Below are positions 33,092-45,518 of a stretch of 64,000 nucleotides of DNA, piece by piece (the stretch's first letter is position 1; every line of letters starts with the position of its first letter). The stretch is from Siphonodentalium dalli (Eukaryota; Mollusca; Scaphopoda; Gadilida; Siphonodentaliidae): the NCBI GenBank assembly GCA_032622095.1, contig CP136066.1, positions 99,407,319-99,471,318 on the forward strand, written 5' to 3'. Under the pieces are notes generated by a model. The model worked only from the letters and a program-made list of their open reading frames with translations, was not told the origin of the DNA and did no database searches. Made by a program: the position numbers and the translations under genes.

Positions 33092-35785
33092 GGTGTGTGA
33101 AGTTAGTTCGACGTCCGAGATTCATTCGATATTCGCGTGAAGTCAGTTCGACGTTCGACATTCGATATTAAAAAAAAAATGACGTTTTATGCATGCGGGG
33201 TGCGCCACTAATCCAATTCGTGCTTTCGCTGAAACCTCGTGCGAAATTCCGCGCTTTACCTGTTTTCCAGACAATATCTGAACTTAGAAAATGTACAGTT
33301 ACATGACATATAGCTGTAAAGGGCGCAGGCTGTATTGATGGCCCGATTGAGCTGAAATTTGATAATTAAAGTCACTCCCATATGAGAACTGCACATGCCA
33401 ATCTACAATCCAGACATGGTCAGAATGCGTTTTGAATATCGAATACCAGCCACTATACTCCCGAAAACAAGCCCATTATCTGCTAATTATAGAACTTATT
33501 TTAGGTAGATAATATGCTTAGAATAGCTTCATTTTGAGTCCATTATGTGCTGAAAATTAAAGCGTTTTAGTCACAGTGTCGACTCATAATGAGGCGATTC
33601 TAAGCGGATTATGTGCGGACAATGACACAAATTAGCCGACTTACGAATTTTCAGGTGTACGCTCTTTAAATTTTGTTTTCATTGTGGCCCGCGCCATAAA
33701 CGAAATAACGGATATGACTCCATTTATCTGCTTATATCAGAATCAAGTAATCACAGTATGTACCTATTTCACATTATAGGTGGAGTATGTGCGTATTATA
33801 TACTGCGAGGAAATGTTGCGAATATCATAGCTAATTATCTTTTATTTCGGCTAACATATCGAAAAAAAAATGGCAGAAAAATTGATTGCACTAGGAGACT
33901 TCTATAGACCTAATTCGTGCTCTCCAACTGAAAAATGTTTCACTTTTTTTAGATGAAATTCTATTTCACATTCGTTATTCATTCGATATTCAGATATTCA
34001 TTCGAGATTCGCGTGACGTTAGTACGACGTTCGATATTCGGCACTTGGAGAAAAAAAAATCAGTTTACTTTTATATGCATGAGGGGTGCGCCGTGAGTCC
34101 AATTCGTGCTCTCCCACTGAAACTTCTTGCGAAATTGCACGCTTTACCTGTTTTCCAGACCATAGCTGGACTTAGAAAATGTACACTTACATGACATAGC
34201 TGTAGAGGGCGCAGGCTGTATTGACGGGCCGATTGAGCTGAAATTTGATAATTATAGTCACTCCGATTTGAGAACTGCACATGCCAATCTTCAATCCAGA
34301 CATGGTCAGCATCATGTGTTTTGCATATCGAATACCAGCCACTTCTCCCGAAAACAAGCACATTATCTGATAATAATAGAACTTATTTTAGGTAGATAAT
34401 CAGCTTAGAAATAGCCTCAATTTGAGTCGATAATGTGATAAAAATGAGGCTGTTTTAGTCACATTGTCGACTCATAATTAGGCGCTTCTAAGCAGATTAT
34501 GTGCGGACAATGACACAAATAAGCTAAATCACGACTTTTCAGGTGTACGCTCTTTAAATGTGTTTTCACCGTGGCCCGCACCATAAACGAAATAAAGGAT
34601 ATGACTCCATTATCTGCTTATTTCAGAATCAAATAATCACAGTATGTACCTATTTCACATTATAGGTCGAGTGTGTGCGTATTTCAGCAAGCCAACTCAC
34701 GACTTTTCAGGTGTACGCTCTTTAGCTGTGTTTTCACTGTGGACAGCGCCATTGATAACGAAATAACGGATATGACTCCATTTGCTTATTTCAGAATTAA
34801 ATAATCACAGTATGTACCTATTTCACATTATAGGTCGAGTGTGTGCGTATTTCAGCAAGCCAACTCACGACTTTTCAGGTGTACGCTCTTTAGCTGTGTT
34901 TTCACTGTGGACAGCGCCATTGATAACGAAATAACGGATATGACTCCATTTGCTTATTTCAGAATAAATAATCACAGTATGTACCTATTTCACATTATAG
35001 GTCGATTATGTGCGTATTTCTGCGAGGATAATTATGTTGCGAATACTAAAGCTGGACTAAAAAATTCAACTAACATATCGAAAACAAAAAAAATGGCAGA
35101 AAAACTGATTGCACTAGGAGACTTCTATAGACCTAATTCGTGCTCTCCAACTGACAAATTTTCCCCTTTTTTTTTTAGCTGAAATTTTATTTCACGTTCG
35201 ATATTCATTCGGTATTCAGATATTCATTCGAGATTCGCGTGAAGTTGGTTCGACGTTCGATATTCGGCACTTAGAAAATTAAAAAAAAAAAAAAATTCGT
35301 TTTATGCATGAGGGGTGCGCCACGAGTCCAATCCGCGCTTTTCCGGTTTTCCAGACCATTGCTGAATTTTTTTTTACACTTACACGACATATAGCTGTAG
35401 AGGGCGCAGGCTGTATTGGCGGGCGGATTGAGCTGAAATTTGATAATTATATAGTCAGAGAACTGCACAGGGCAATCTACAGGTCCAGACATGGTCAGCA
35501 TCGTGCGTTTTCAATATCGAATACCATAGCTGGACTGAAAATTTTGGCTAACATATCGAAAAAAAAAAATTCGCAGAAAAATTGAATGCACCAGTATACT
35601 TCTTTTGACCTAATTCGTGCTCTCCAACTCACAAATATTCTACTTTTTTCAGCTGAAATTTTTTTCACGTTCGATATTCTTTCGAGATTCGATTTTTAAT
35701 ATCGAATATTGAATGTCGAACGTCGAACTAACTTCACGTGAATCTCGAATGAATATCGTCGAACGTCGAACAAACTTCACACACC
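33092..35785. mobile_element. 2.7-kb TIR element with triplicated interior
   Basis: The ends are GGTGTGTGAAGTTAGTTCGA and, reverse complement of the right end, GGTGTGTGAAGTTTGTTCGA, flanked by TA on both sides. The inverted ends stretch over about 80 bases rich in TTCGACGTTCGA/ATTCGATATTC. A module (GGGGTGCGCCAC.A.TCCAAT, GTTTTCCAGACCAT, AGCTGTA.AGGGCGCAGGCTG) occurs three times (about 33190, 34080, 35310). A roughly 167-base tandem repeat fills 34500-35010. No transposase frame. Confidence 0.75.
34500..35010 (+). repeat. Tandem repeat of about 167 bp
   Basis: CACATTATAGGTCGA recurs at about 34656, 34824 and 34991 with CGACTTTTCAGGTGTACGCT and AACGGATATGACTCCATTTG between. The second and third units are almost identical. 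Confidence 0.8.
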
Positions 35786-35787
35786 TA

Positions 35788-36965
35788 TTTGCATAGCCTA
35801 TATACCAGACTGTCGTTGTTAAAAATCAGTTAAACTCTATTTTGGAGATTCTGCTGAATACAAAGTGCTGAACTGGAGTTTGAACTGCTAACTGGGATGG
35901 TGGTCGGTCAAATGGTGTTCTCTCTATGCATTTGGTTTAGGCACATCCATAAAAAGTCATTTGCATAACCTATACCCGACTATCCTCGTTAAAAATCGAT
36001 TAAACGGGATTCGGTGTAATTTGCTGTACTATACCCGATAACGCGCTGAACGGGATTTTGAACTGTTGAACTGGGGTGGAGGTAGGTCAAATGTTATTCT
36101 CGCCATGTATTTAGTTATGGCTCATCGTTAACAAGTCATTTGCATCACATATAGACCGATTTAAAAAATCAGTTAAACTGAGTTTGGGAGAATCTGCTGA
36201 ACTGCTCCAGATATTTAAAGCGCTGAGCGGGATTTTGAAATGTTGAACCGGGGTGGAGGCAGATCTATTGGCGTTTGCTCCATGTATTTCGTTATGGTCC
36301 ATCGATAAAAAGTAATTTGCACAACATATACTCGACTATCCTCGTTAAAAATCGGTTAAACTGCGCTCGGTGGAATCTGCTGAACTGTATCCAATAACGT
36401 GCTGAACGGGATTTTGAACTGTTGAACTAGGGTGGAGGTCGGTCAAATGGTGTTCTCTGTGTGTATTTAATAAAGGCACATCGATCATAAGTCATTTGTA
36501 TAACCTATACCCGACTAACTCCATTATACTTTAGTTAAACTGCGTTCGGGGAATCTTCTGAACTGCTCCATTTGAACTGCTGAAGGGGTTTTGAACTGCT
36601 GAACTGAGGTGGACGTCGGTCAAATGGTTTCCCCTCCCTATATATGGTTATGGCCCATTGATTACAATTAGTCATTTGCGCAACCGAAACTCAACTAACT
36701 TCGTTATAATTCAGTTAAACTGCGTTCGCGAGAATTTGTTGAACTGCAGCCGCCGTACTGCTGAACGAGATTTTGAACTGCTGAACTGGCATGGCGGGCG
36801 GTCAAAACGTGTCCCCTTCCTGTACTGTAATATAACACTTATATTACGTGTCATTTACACAACCCACTACCGACTATCGTCGTTATATTTGAGTTAAACT
36901 GAAATCGGGAAATCTGCTGATCAGCATTTTAGGTGGTAACCTGCTGATCAGCAGCTGATTCAGCG
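35788..36965 (+). repeat. Satellite-like array, about 178-bp unit, 6-7 copies
   Basis: CATTTGC-type starts at 35789, 35958, 36137, 36314, 36493, 36673 and 36852 (steps 169, 179, 177, 179, 180, 179). Each unit holds CGACTATC.TCGTTA, GTTAAACTG.G.TCGG, ATCTGCTGAACTG and GATTTTGAACTG(T/C)TGAACTG. It begins exactly where the 2.7-kb TIR element ends. Confidence 0.85.
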
Positions 36966-37140
36966 TTTTAGGTATACTCACCTAATTAAATCGTTTCGTT
37001 GATGAAATGTATGAATGAGCAAAATAGAAAAGAATTTCATTGCGTCGATTCGATTCTGATGATATCCCTGTGAGTAAGGAGGAAATGTTAGATATTATAA
37101 ATTGGTGGGTTGCAATCCTGTCGCATCTTTCGGTTACATA

Positions 37141-37154
37141 AGGGGGGGGGGGGG
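37141..37154 (+). repeat. Poly(G) tract
   Basis: A run of about 12 G in non-coding sequence. Confidence 0.8.
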
Positions 37155-37264
37155 CTAAAAAAATAATGAAAGACATCTTCTACACCGTATCCACATATGC
37201 ATTTAGAGGTTTAAGAAATAAAATTGTTGTACATATCTGATTTGAGTTCAGCAGTGTAAGATGC

Positions 37265-39240
37265 TTAGTGTTCTTGGACCATTGCAGTAAAGAATTGGGG
37301 AGGTTTCGTGGGTGCAGGGTCAATTAATTTCAAATTCATCTTAAATTCAGGAAGAGTACTTACAACTTGTAATAGGCTTTGGTTCTTTATTCCAAGATAA
37401 CGTACAGTTAGGTAATAAGAGTTAATGATATGTTCTGTATGGGAACGGTATGAATGGAATTTGTCAGGGTTGCGCATATCATGTCGATCGACTACTGGCA
37501 ATTTGTCTGGAACGGGGTGGCAACATGAGCGTGAGCTAATTGGGGACTTGGTTATTTATTATTTAAAACATGGTGTGCAACTCGTCTAGTTTCAAGTCTT
37601 GGCCATCCTACTTCGTCAAACAAGCGATTAATATATACAGAACGCGTTAATCCTGTGACTATTCTTGCAGCGTCCTTGTGTAGGACGTCGAACTTTTTAA
37701 ATAAGTAATATGTTGCTGTGCTCCACACTGCATCGGCATAGTCGTTAAGATATATGTTATGTATATTTTTCCAAGCGACTTTCAGTCTAGGTCGTACTTC
37801 AGTCGTCTTATTTGTGAGAGGCGTGATGTTGCTTTGTTTGCTATTGTATTTACATGAGTGTTCAGTTTAGATTCGATTGTATTCCAAGTCCAAGATGTTC
37901 GTGTGAGTTTGTAAATAATACATTTTCTTGTTCGAATTTTAAATTCGGGTTCAAGTTGTTATTTGTAAGGGAAAAGGAAATTGTCCTAGATTCCGTTGGG
38001 ATAAATTTCACTAGCCATTTATTTGCCCAGTCTGCAACTTTTTCAAGGTCTTCGTTCATACTCTTGGTTCGTATATCAATGTCATAGTGGGTAGTCACCA
38101 GGCATGTATCGTCTGCGTACATTCTCGTGGCTGTATTATTGTGATCATGGATGTCGTTTATATAAACTAAAAATAAGAAAGGGCCAATAATCGAGCCTTG
38201 ATGGACTCCTCCTGGGATAATTTAAAAGTTTAGTTTAAACATATTTTATTTTAACCAATATAATGTACAAAATTCACGGTATGATGATGAGAGATATTGA
38301 TGGTTATAATGGGATTTGGCAGTAAGCATAATGCTTATCTTAAGCCATCTCCTACACGTATGAAATAATGAATGGTGACCGTTTCATACAGACAAAACTA
38401 GAATGTACATTTCGATGTATATGAATGTATACAGCTCAAGAAATTACTTACTGTTATTGTTAATTATAATGTGCCTTAAAAGTTTGAGAAGGCGTTGTTT
38501 ACTGAGACCCTCTGTTCAGGATTGAACAGATAATCTTTTAGCCACTCTAAGAGATTTCCAGAGGCTCCATATTGATCCAATTTATATAGCAGCTCTTTGT
38601 GCCATACTCCCTCGAACGCCTTAGATATATCGAAAAATACTGCAATGTATAAAGGCTGTTGTCGAGACTATAGCACAGGTTGTGATATAGTTATATTAAC
38701 TGGTATATTGTATTATGGTCAGGGAGGAAACCAGACTGGTGTGAAGTATGTCATTCTATGCTGTATGACCACTTTTTCGAGAAAAAATATTCCCAATGGC
38801 AGAAGAAGAGATATTGGTCGGTAATCAGTTGGATCGTTTTTTTTAAATAGGGATGACGTTGACTTTTTTTCCAGGTCATTGGAAACTTACCAAGTTCCAA
38901 TGATTTTTTTTATTATAAATTATTAATAGGGGATTGCGATATTTTCGGCAGTAGTAAGCAACATTTTTGGGCTGATGCTATTATACACCTTATTTAAATT
39001 TAATGATTTTATAATAAGCGCATACAATACTTTGATATGTGATTGGGATTTCGCATAGTTTGTTATTGGATCTACGGGGAAATAAAGGAGGTTTTTGCCA
39101 TCGTCTTGTATAGTGGCATCATAAATGAATCTTGCATGGATACACCAAGCTTTTTCGTAATCATCGGTTGCATATGATTTCCCATCCATTAATACGTCGC
39201 CTTGGGGACAATAAAGAGGTGGGTATTCGTAAATTACTTT
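37265..39240 (-). pseudogene. Decayed non-LTR retrotransposon (CR1/jockey-like reverse transcriptase)
   Basis: Read on the minus strand, frames in order give the blocks of a LINE polymerase. These are a pre-RT stretch (ISPKMLLTTAENIA, 38923-39189), DPTDYRPISLL (about 38820-38850), FFDISKAFEGVWHKELLYKL (about 38580-38640), GVHQGSIIGPFLFLVYIND (about 38160-38215) and the catalytic MYADDT (38103-38122). The post-RT part has KKFDVLHKDAARIVTGLTR (about 37640-37700) and GWPRLETRRVAHHVL (about 37565-37610). Stops and frameshifts break it throughout, and a 244-base insertion separates two RT blocks. The endonuclease region was not found. The overall pattern fits the CR1/jockey group. Not functional. 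Confidence 0.85.
38232..38475 (-). mobile_element. Short retroposon-like insertion inside the LINE
   Basis: Flanked by the 10-base direct repeat TTAAAAGTTT (38222-38231 and 38476-38485), which lies exactly between two contiguous RT blocks. On the minus strand it ends GGTTAAAATAAAATATG, with an AATAAA-like tail, suggesting a 5'-truncated LINE or SINE. Confidence 0.65.
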
Positions 39241-40300
39241 TTATGAAGTAGATAATTCATAATATGCCAGAAATCGCGGGGGTGGGGGTTTCATTTATTT
39301 TCTCCTCGAGTTTAGTTTCGAATTGAGATTTCGTATACTTTTTATGTTGCTAATTTATTCAATTGGATAGTAGGCCCATACTCAACAACTTCTGCGCAGC
39401 TCAACAATAGGAGCTTTTATAGGGTATTGGCACCAGTCTCGTAATTTACACGTATATCAGTTTAATAGTACTGACCCCTGGTGTCAGTTCAATAAAACTT
39501 CTACATCTAAATTACAAGTCGATAAAAATGAAAGTTATTGGTTTATAACCGTAGATCCCGGGGGCGTTTTGTGCGCACAAACTAGGGAGGCCCAAATGTC
39601 CCAAATTCCAAGTGGATAGTATTAATTCAAGCTGAATTTTCTATAATTATCTTTACGGAAATGTTCTGTAATTCAACAACATGCAATCAATCTGCAGTTG
39701 ATATAGAGCCTTTATTTGCACAATCAATTAGTGTCCAGCAATGAATGTTTTCAACATCCCAATTTATATAGGGACATCCTCAAATGCAGAAGAGGTGTCC
39801 CCAACAAATCTCTGGATTCTTCCCTTCATGCATTAGGAATAAGAATCCCACTACTATAAAGCGACATGTTGTATGGTCGACTATAGTACTCAAAATTTAA
39901 TAGTCTTGTATAAATTATGGAAAATGAAAGTATTACATGGTCCCTGTTTTGACACCCAGAATACAACAAGAAGATACTGATATAATATTTAATTTGAGGA
40001 TTAAACTTAATCACTTAACATCTTTCAATCGTCCACAGAGAGAATTAGGTTAGTATCATTTAGTAAGCATGTTCATCTGTGTACAGTCACTACAGTGATA
40101 ATAAATCTCTATATCCACGACTTGCCATCACAACTCCAGTCACCAGACCTGCGTTATGCCTACGACTTCACTGAAATAGAAACGCATTATAATATATACA
40201 TGTACATTGACACAATATTCAAGATGCCCTTTTCGATTAGACATCACAAAAACACAAGTTGTACGTTTTATACCGGTACCAGAACATATAATTAGATTGC
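39241..40300. other. Intergenic, no feature recognised
   Basis: AT-rich; frames are short. Nothing supported apart from a G-rich word (GCGGGGGTGGGGGTTTC) near 39277. Confidence 0.35.
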
Positions 40301-40308
40301 GCAATTAG

Positions 40309-40725
40309 TTAAAGGTACTCAACCCGATCAGACGGTCCCACACCATCAATATACAACATTTGTTCAAAATACGCTTTGGTTATCAGAATCGATTTATTGC
40401 AACAAAATAATGCTAACCACTGTCAAATATGGTATCAAATTTCCCAAAAACATGTTATTCATCAACACGAAATTTGACCGTATTACCACTTGATTTTAGA
40501 GTTTATCCATCTGCATCCGCAATTTTGCCCAAGACCCTTCGTTTGACCATGTGTTTCTGGGCCACATATTATTACACATTTCGAGAAATAACAAACTTCA
40601 AAAATCGACATCTAATCACTCTGAGCTTTGATGGGTGGGTTCCTCGACTCGAATCAAATATTTTTTACCCCCGAAGCCAAATAAATAGTAATTTAGGAGC
40701 GTCTGATCGGATTGAGTACCTTTAA
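40309..40725 (+). mobile_element. TTAA MITE, family A, copy 4
   Basis: TTAAAGGTACTCAACCCGAT and ATCGGATTGAGTACCTTTAA ends; opposite internal orientation to copy 2. Confidence 0.88.
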
Positions 40726-40778
40726 TACGAGGTTCTGGTGGTCCACCTAAATCGCACACGATTGAATATCGAAAGATA

Positions 40779-41340
40779 TATACTTAATCGGGGTTCTCGA
40801 TTAGATAGCGATTGGTATTTAATCGGAGTAACACGTGTCATGCGAGGTTATAGGATTGTATTTCGAAATGTGTATCACGAGTTAATCGGAAGGGCGATAA
40901 CCCAATATAGAACGTACTTCGGCGAAACAACGGAGATTTCTCATAAATAATTTACAACACCACAAGTGATCAACTCTTTAACCATTTCAGAGCCAAGTCT
41001 GATTTTTGTATCAACCCATATTTCCTTGATCATTTTTCAAAATTACTGATTATAATAATGTGATACACTGATGGAAAGAGTTCTTGATAATGTGATACAT
41101 CGATGGAAAGAGCTCTTAAGAGCTCTTTCCATCAATGTATCACATTATTATAATCAATAAATTTGAAAAATGATGAAGGAAATATGGGTTGATACAAACA
41201 TCGGACTTGGCACTGAAAGGGTTAAAACACTTCTTCAAACATCTCCGCTATTTCGTCAATACAATCCTAAGCCTTGTGTGACACCTGTTACTCCGATTGA
41301 ACAGCAATCGCTATCTAACCGTGAACCCCGATCTCTAAGC
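40779..41340. repeat. Inverted repeat around a foldback MITE
   Basis: GGGGTTCTCGATTAGATAGC, ATTGGTATTTAATCGGAGTA at left pairs with the reverse complement of GCTATCTAACCGTGAACCCC and TACTCCGATTGAACAGCAAT at right. Between them lies the 240-base foldback element. Confidence 0.75.
40978..41225. mobile_element. TTAA foldback MITE, 240 bp
   Basis: TTAACCATTTCAGAGCCAAG left, CTTGGCACTGAAAGGGTTAA right. The arms pair through GTATCAACCCATATTTCCTT and GATGGAAAGAGCTC to a central GAGCTCTTAAGAGCTC. CC next to TTAA is piggyBac-like. Confidence 0.85.
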
Positions 41341-41941
41341 ATATATATACAGACTTCATCGGAAAGGTTCAAATAAATATTCGGCAAAACAGAACATCAA
41401 ACTTTGTTGGGCGCTTCTAGTCATCATTGATAATATATTGCATGACACCTTAACAATTTGCTCGAGGCTTTGTAGATTGGTTCACTAACCACCCCGAATG
41501 CCAAAGTAGATCAGTGTTGAGGTCTGGGGGCAACGCATGTGTTTGAAGTAATCAGTTGAAACAAAGGTTTGTAAGACAACATTTTTTTTACCTGCTATAA
41601 TAGTACGTGGGCTGAGGCTAAATTGTGTTGATCTTTTGGAAATTGCTATCATGCATGCCCTTTCCATGGAATGTTCCCTGACAATCTAATTTTGCTATGT
41701 TATGATCCACATTATCGGTCACACATTGCGTAACTGTTCCGGGAAAATAATCGGCTAGAATATCGCCAGGACGTTCGGTTTAGATGACAGACTGTTTATA
41801 TCTCTCTACTTCGTCATATGAGTATCCCAGCATAGATAACTCATTCACCAACCATTTGTGTTATAACATATCGTGATATATCGCGGCCAATAGCAGATTG
41901 AATTATGGAGTGTCCAAGGCTATTTATCTTCAAATCGGATG

Positions 41942-42026
41942 CGGAAAATTACTAAAATACCAATATATATGTAGACTATACCAGTACACTGATTTAGTCT
42001 ATATTGGTATTTTAGTAATTTTCCCC
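41942..42026. repeat. Hairpin
   Basis: GGAAAATTACTAAAATACCA and TGGTATTTTAGTAATTTTCC are perfect inverted copies, extended by ATAT and AGACT/AGTCT, around a short loop. Confidence 0.88.
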
Positions 42027-42394
42027 AGGGGCCTGTGGATGGAATCAGAACATTTAACAGCATGTACAAATAATGGGGAATCCACTTTCGACCCCGCGAC
42101 CAATGGAAGATATATCTTCACTGGTTGATTACTCATACACAGTCTCTCTTATTTCTGCTCGTAATATCCTTGCTGCTGTCAGTTTCCTCTTCAATACTAT
42201 CTCTCTTATCACAGTACGATTTTTCGTGTATGATAAATTTTGCCATGAATGTTCCGGAAACACGCTATGTTGTTCCTCAACATATGCGAAAATTATAAAA
42301 TCTCACCGTAGTGGTCCTGTAGTTTCTCTGTGAGCCATTTATACTATGCACATAAGAATCACCCGCAGTTTGCATGCAACTCCCCCAGATGGTA

Positions 42395-42500
42395 TGCGGC
42401 TGATACGGACCCTGGCTCATACGGACCCTGGTTCATAAGGCCCCTGGTTTTTACGGACCACCGGCTGTTACGGACACTGGCTTATACGAACTTCGGCTCA
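42395..42500 (+). repeat. Minisatellite, 15-18-bp unit
   Basis: Six diverged units of the form TACGGACCCTGGCTCA (variants TAAGGCCCCTGGTTTT, TACGGACACTGGCTTA, TACGAACTTCGGCTCA). Confidence 0.75.
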
Positions 42501-42739
42501 CATTTTGCGGCTGCTTGGTAAAATTACTACGGACATATATAATAATATGGTGTATCTACAGGACACCAACAGAGGTCAAATAGAACACATTTTACCAGGT
42601 ACATAACCGTGTGGTTTAAAATTAGCAAAAGTGTCTATTTCTGTGTCACTGGCGGGGATTGGAGTCGGGGATCTTCACCAACGTAACAAATACACGTTTA
42701 TAAATATATTCCAAGCATTGATCAGACATATATAATAGA

Positions 42740-43364
42740 CTAGCCGATGAGCCCGACGTTGTCCGGGCTATTCAAAAACCAAATTTCAAGTCGATAGCTC
42801 TACCCGTTTCCGAGATCTGGTCTGCGCATGCGCGAAGCTGGCGTCGCACGGGCTCGGCGACCAGATAAAATTCGTATCCGGGGCAAGATACATTCACATA
42901 CCAAATTTCAAGTAAGTCGATAGCTCTACCCGTTTCCGAGATCTGGTCTGTGCATGTGCGAAGCTGGCGTCGCACGGGCTCGGCGATCCGATAAAATTCG
43001 TATCCGGGGCAAGATACATTCACATACCAAATTTCAAGTCGATAGCTCCACCCGTTTCCGAGATCTTGTCTGTTCCCGTATATCTCTCTGCAGATGCTAA
43101 TAACGTTGAATGGTAAACAGACGCTCTTTATAGCGCTGCTTAAAAAAAAAACGCTCATTAAATTATCACTTGATTAACCACCGCAGTGCCGTTTTTTGTG
43201 ACTGAGAGTGGAGAACGGGTGCTCTGGGCTTCTCCAAAATGCGACGTCGACGATTCCCGTGCGATTTTACCTTTGGATAGGAAGTTTGGTCTCGATCGGT
43301 CAACCTGTTTTCGATTCTATAAAGGACATACAGGCAGACAGAGGTCTTCAAAATATATAATAGA
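42740..43364 (-). mobile_element. Helitron-like element 3
   Basis: On the minus strand it starts TCTATTATATATTTTGAAGA (43364) and ends with the AGCCCGGACAACGTCGGGCT hairpin and CTAG (42740-42743). It has about two 121-base minisatellite units. Roughly 43070-43340 is unlike the other copies, possibly an insertion. Confidence 0.75.
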
Positions 43365-43814
43365 CTAGCCGATGAGCCCGACGTTGTCCGGGCTATTCAA
43401 AAACCAAATTTCAAGTCGATAGCTCCACCCGTTTCCGATATCTCGTCAGCGCATGCGCGAAGCTGGCGTCGCACGGGCTCGGCGACCCGATAAAATTCGT
43501 ATCCGGGGCAAGATACATTCACATAGCAAATTTCAAGTCGATAGCTCCACCCGTTTCCGAGATCTCGTCTGCGCATGCGCGAAGCTGGTGTCGCACGGGC
43601 TCGGCGACCCGATAAAATTCATATCCGGGGCAAGATACATTCACATAGCAAATTTCAAGTCGATAGCTCCACCCGTTTCCGAGATCTCGTCTGCGCATGC
43701 GCGAAGCGGGCGCCGCACGGGCTCGCCAATACGACAACGTTCACCGCCTGGTCAAACTACACACACGTACCAAGTTTCGTCCCGATCGGTCGAGAATCGT
43801 AGATTTGTATTAAT

Positions 43815-43846
<32 letters not shown>

Positions 43847-43878
43847 TACAGACAGAGGTCTTCAAAATATATATGAGA
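43365..43878 (-). mobile_element. Helitron-like element 4
   Basis: Its CTAG end (43365-43368) touches the TC start of element 3. It has three minisatellite units of about 121 bases, a (GACA)n tract near 43818-43845 (plus-strand sense) and the start TCTCATATATATTTTGAAGA at 43878. Confidence 0.8.
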
Positions 43879-44090
43879 CTAGCCGATGAGCCCGACGTTA
43901 ATGTCCGGGCTATTCAAAAACCAAATTTCAAGTAGATAGCTCCACCGTTTCAGAGATCTGGTCTGCGCATGCGCGAAGCTGGCGTCGCACGGGCTCGGCG
44001 ACCCGATAAAATTCGTATCCGGGGCAAGATACATTCACATAGCAAATTTCAAGTCGATAGCTCCACCCGTTTCCGAGATCTCGTCTTTTG
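43879..44090 (-). mobile_element. Helitron-like element 5 (5'-truncated)
   Basis: CTAG at 43879-43882, the terminal hairpin (with a two-base insertion) and one and a half minisatellite units, then the similarity stops. Confidence 0.7.
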
Positions 44091-45330
44091 TTTTTCATGA
44101 ATTAATTCATGGTACCCGTCCCTCAAAGACTGACCCGATGAAAAATTCCCCTGTTCCTAGGACATATATGACACAACAACCCATTATGCCTTTTTAATCG
44201 AGATTATTGCATTCCGCGTTTCGTTTTGCATCCGTATTTTACGCATGGGTAGCTGTTTAGCAGCTTCGATTGTAATAAAGAGCGTTAATCCTTAACACCT
44301 CCGAATATGGTCAATATAAAGATAGTTAATGCCTTAACCCTCAAAGTGGCGTTTGCGGTGATTTTGATGATGATTGGGAGTGGAGAATGGGTGCTCAGAG
44401 CTTGTCCAAAACATGCGCAATGATAGCTGGTCTCGATATGTGTTCCCATTCAGGGACAGCCACTTGAAAGTGATGTATGTGTCATTGTCTAAAATATGCA
44501 TAACGTCAATTATTGAGCAATAATCGTTCAGACGAAACTGTAGTAGCTCTTCAACAGCGAAATCTCGTCAATTCAATTTCACAGTGGTAAACGTTGATAC
44601 AAACTTTCAGTGTCAACAATATATCTTTAATTATCATACATTGATGGAATTAGGTTACTATACACTCTTAAACCCAGAGTACCATGTGGTAACTACGTAG
44701 GTACTCTACCTGTACAATGTGGAGTAACAAAATGTTAGCACATTGTACTATTGAGTGCTTGTTCAGGTACTTCGCATTTTCCATGCGATGTTAATATTAT
44801 GTTTATTATTTTGTTTAATTGATGATGCAATCGTGAACGTCGGTAAGCTCTCAACTTGTTGAATAAACCGTAAACAATTTATGAATTGAAATATTGTTTG
44901 GTATATCGGTAAATCAGCCCTTGAAATAACTACGACGAAAGGCGATGCGTAGGAAAAGCCGTATACGCCAATATAGAGTGTATGGAATAATATTAGGGCC
45001 ATCATAGCTTGTTCTGGCTAAAAAAAAAACGAAAAAAAACTTCACATAAATGCACAGTTCTTATCAAACATAATAATGTTCCAAACAATTCAATTAAAAC
45101 AAATAGATATGATTACAATGTATGTATCGAAATTAGGACGCAACTATGCGAAATAAAGAGGGGAACGGTTTACAAAAGGTACGTTTTATGTGACCTCGAT
45201 TCGAATGTGCACAAACCATTTAAGCTATACTTTAGTATAATTGCGACGTCTACTCCCCATTGACTATCGATCACGGTGAGGTCCAAGATGGTTTCATTGT
45301 TTGAAGTAGGGTAAACAAAACTAACAAGAA
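44091..45330. other. Intergenic or downstream lectin sequence, no exon supported
   Basis: The continuation of the lectin cytoplasmic tail, if spliced, should begin here or further left, but I see no acceptor-plus-frame I trust. A word near 44938 (GAAAGGCGATGC.GTAG.AAAAG and GCCAATATAGA) also occurs near 6970. Confidence 0.35.
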
Positions 45331-45350
45331 TGGATCATGGTATAAACAAA

Positions 45351-45453
45351 ATACACGCATAGTGTTTCTGAATAACAAATTCGCCAAAGCTCGTGGCGTA
45401 AATCGCCAATCCCACCAGTGGTTTAAATTTGTTATTCAGCAAACTATGCGTGT
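45351..45453. repeat. Hairpin (small MITE)
   Basis: TACACGCATAGTGTTTCTGA + ATAACAAATT pairs with AATTTGTTAT + TCAGCAAACTATGCGTGTA around GCTCGTGGCGTAAATC. It lies just past the last readable lectin codon. Confidence 0.8.
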
Positions 45454-45518
45454 ACTCTATAATTGTAACACTCAATAATCAATACAGACAGTAAGGATTA
45501 CAAGATCTATAAACTTAC

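Noticed and set aside
34071-35182. Frames in the 2.7-kb TIR element considered as a transposase
   Set aside because: They fall in the duplicated modules, are short and show no catalytic motif.
44763-45005. Minus-strand frame considered as the missing cytoplasmic-tail exon of the lectin receptor
   Set aside because: Hydrophobic, no acceptor in the right phase that I could identify, and no similarity to a tail.
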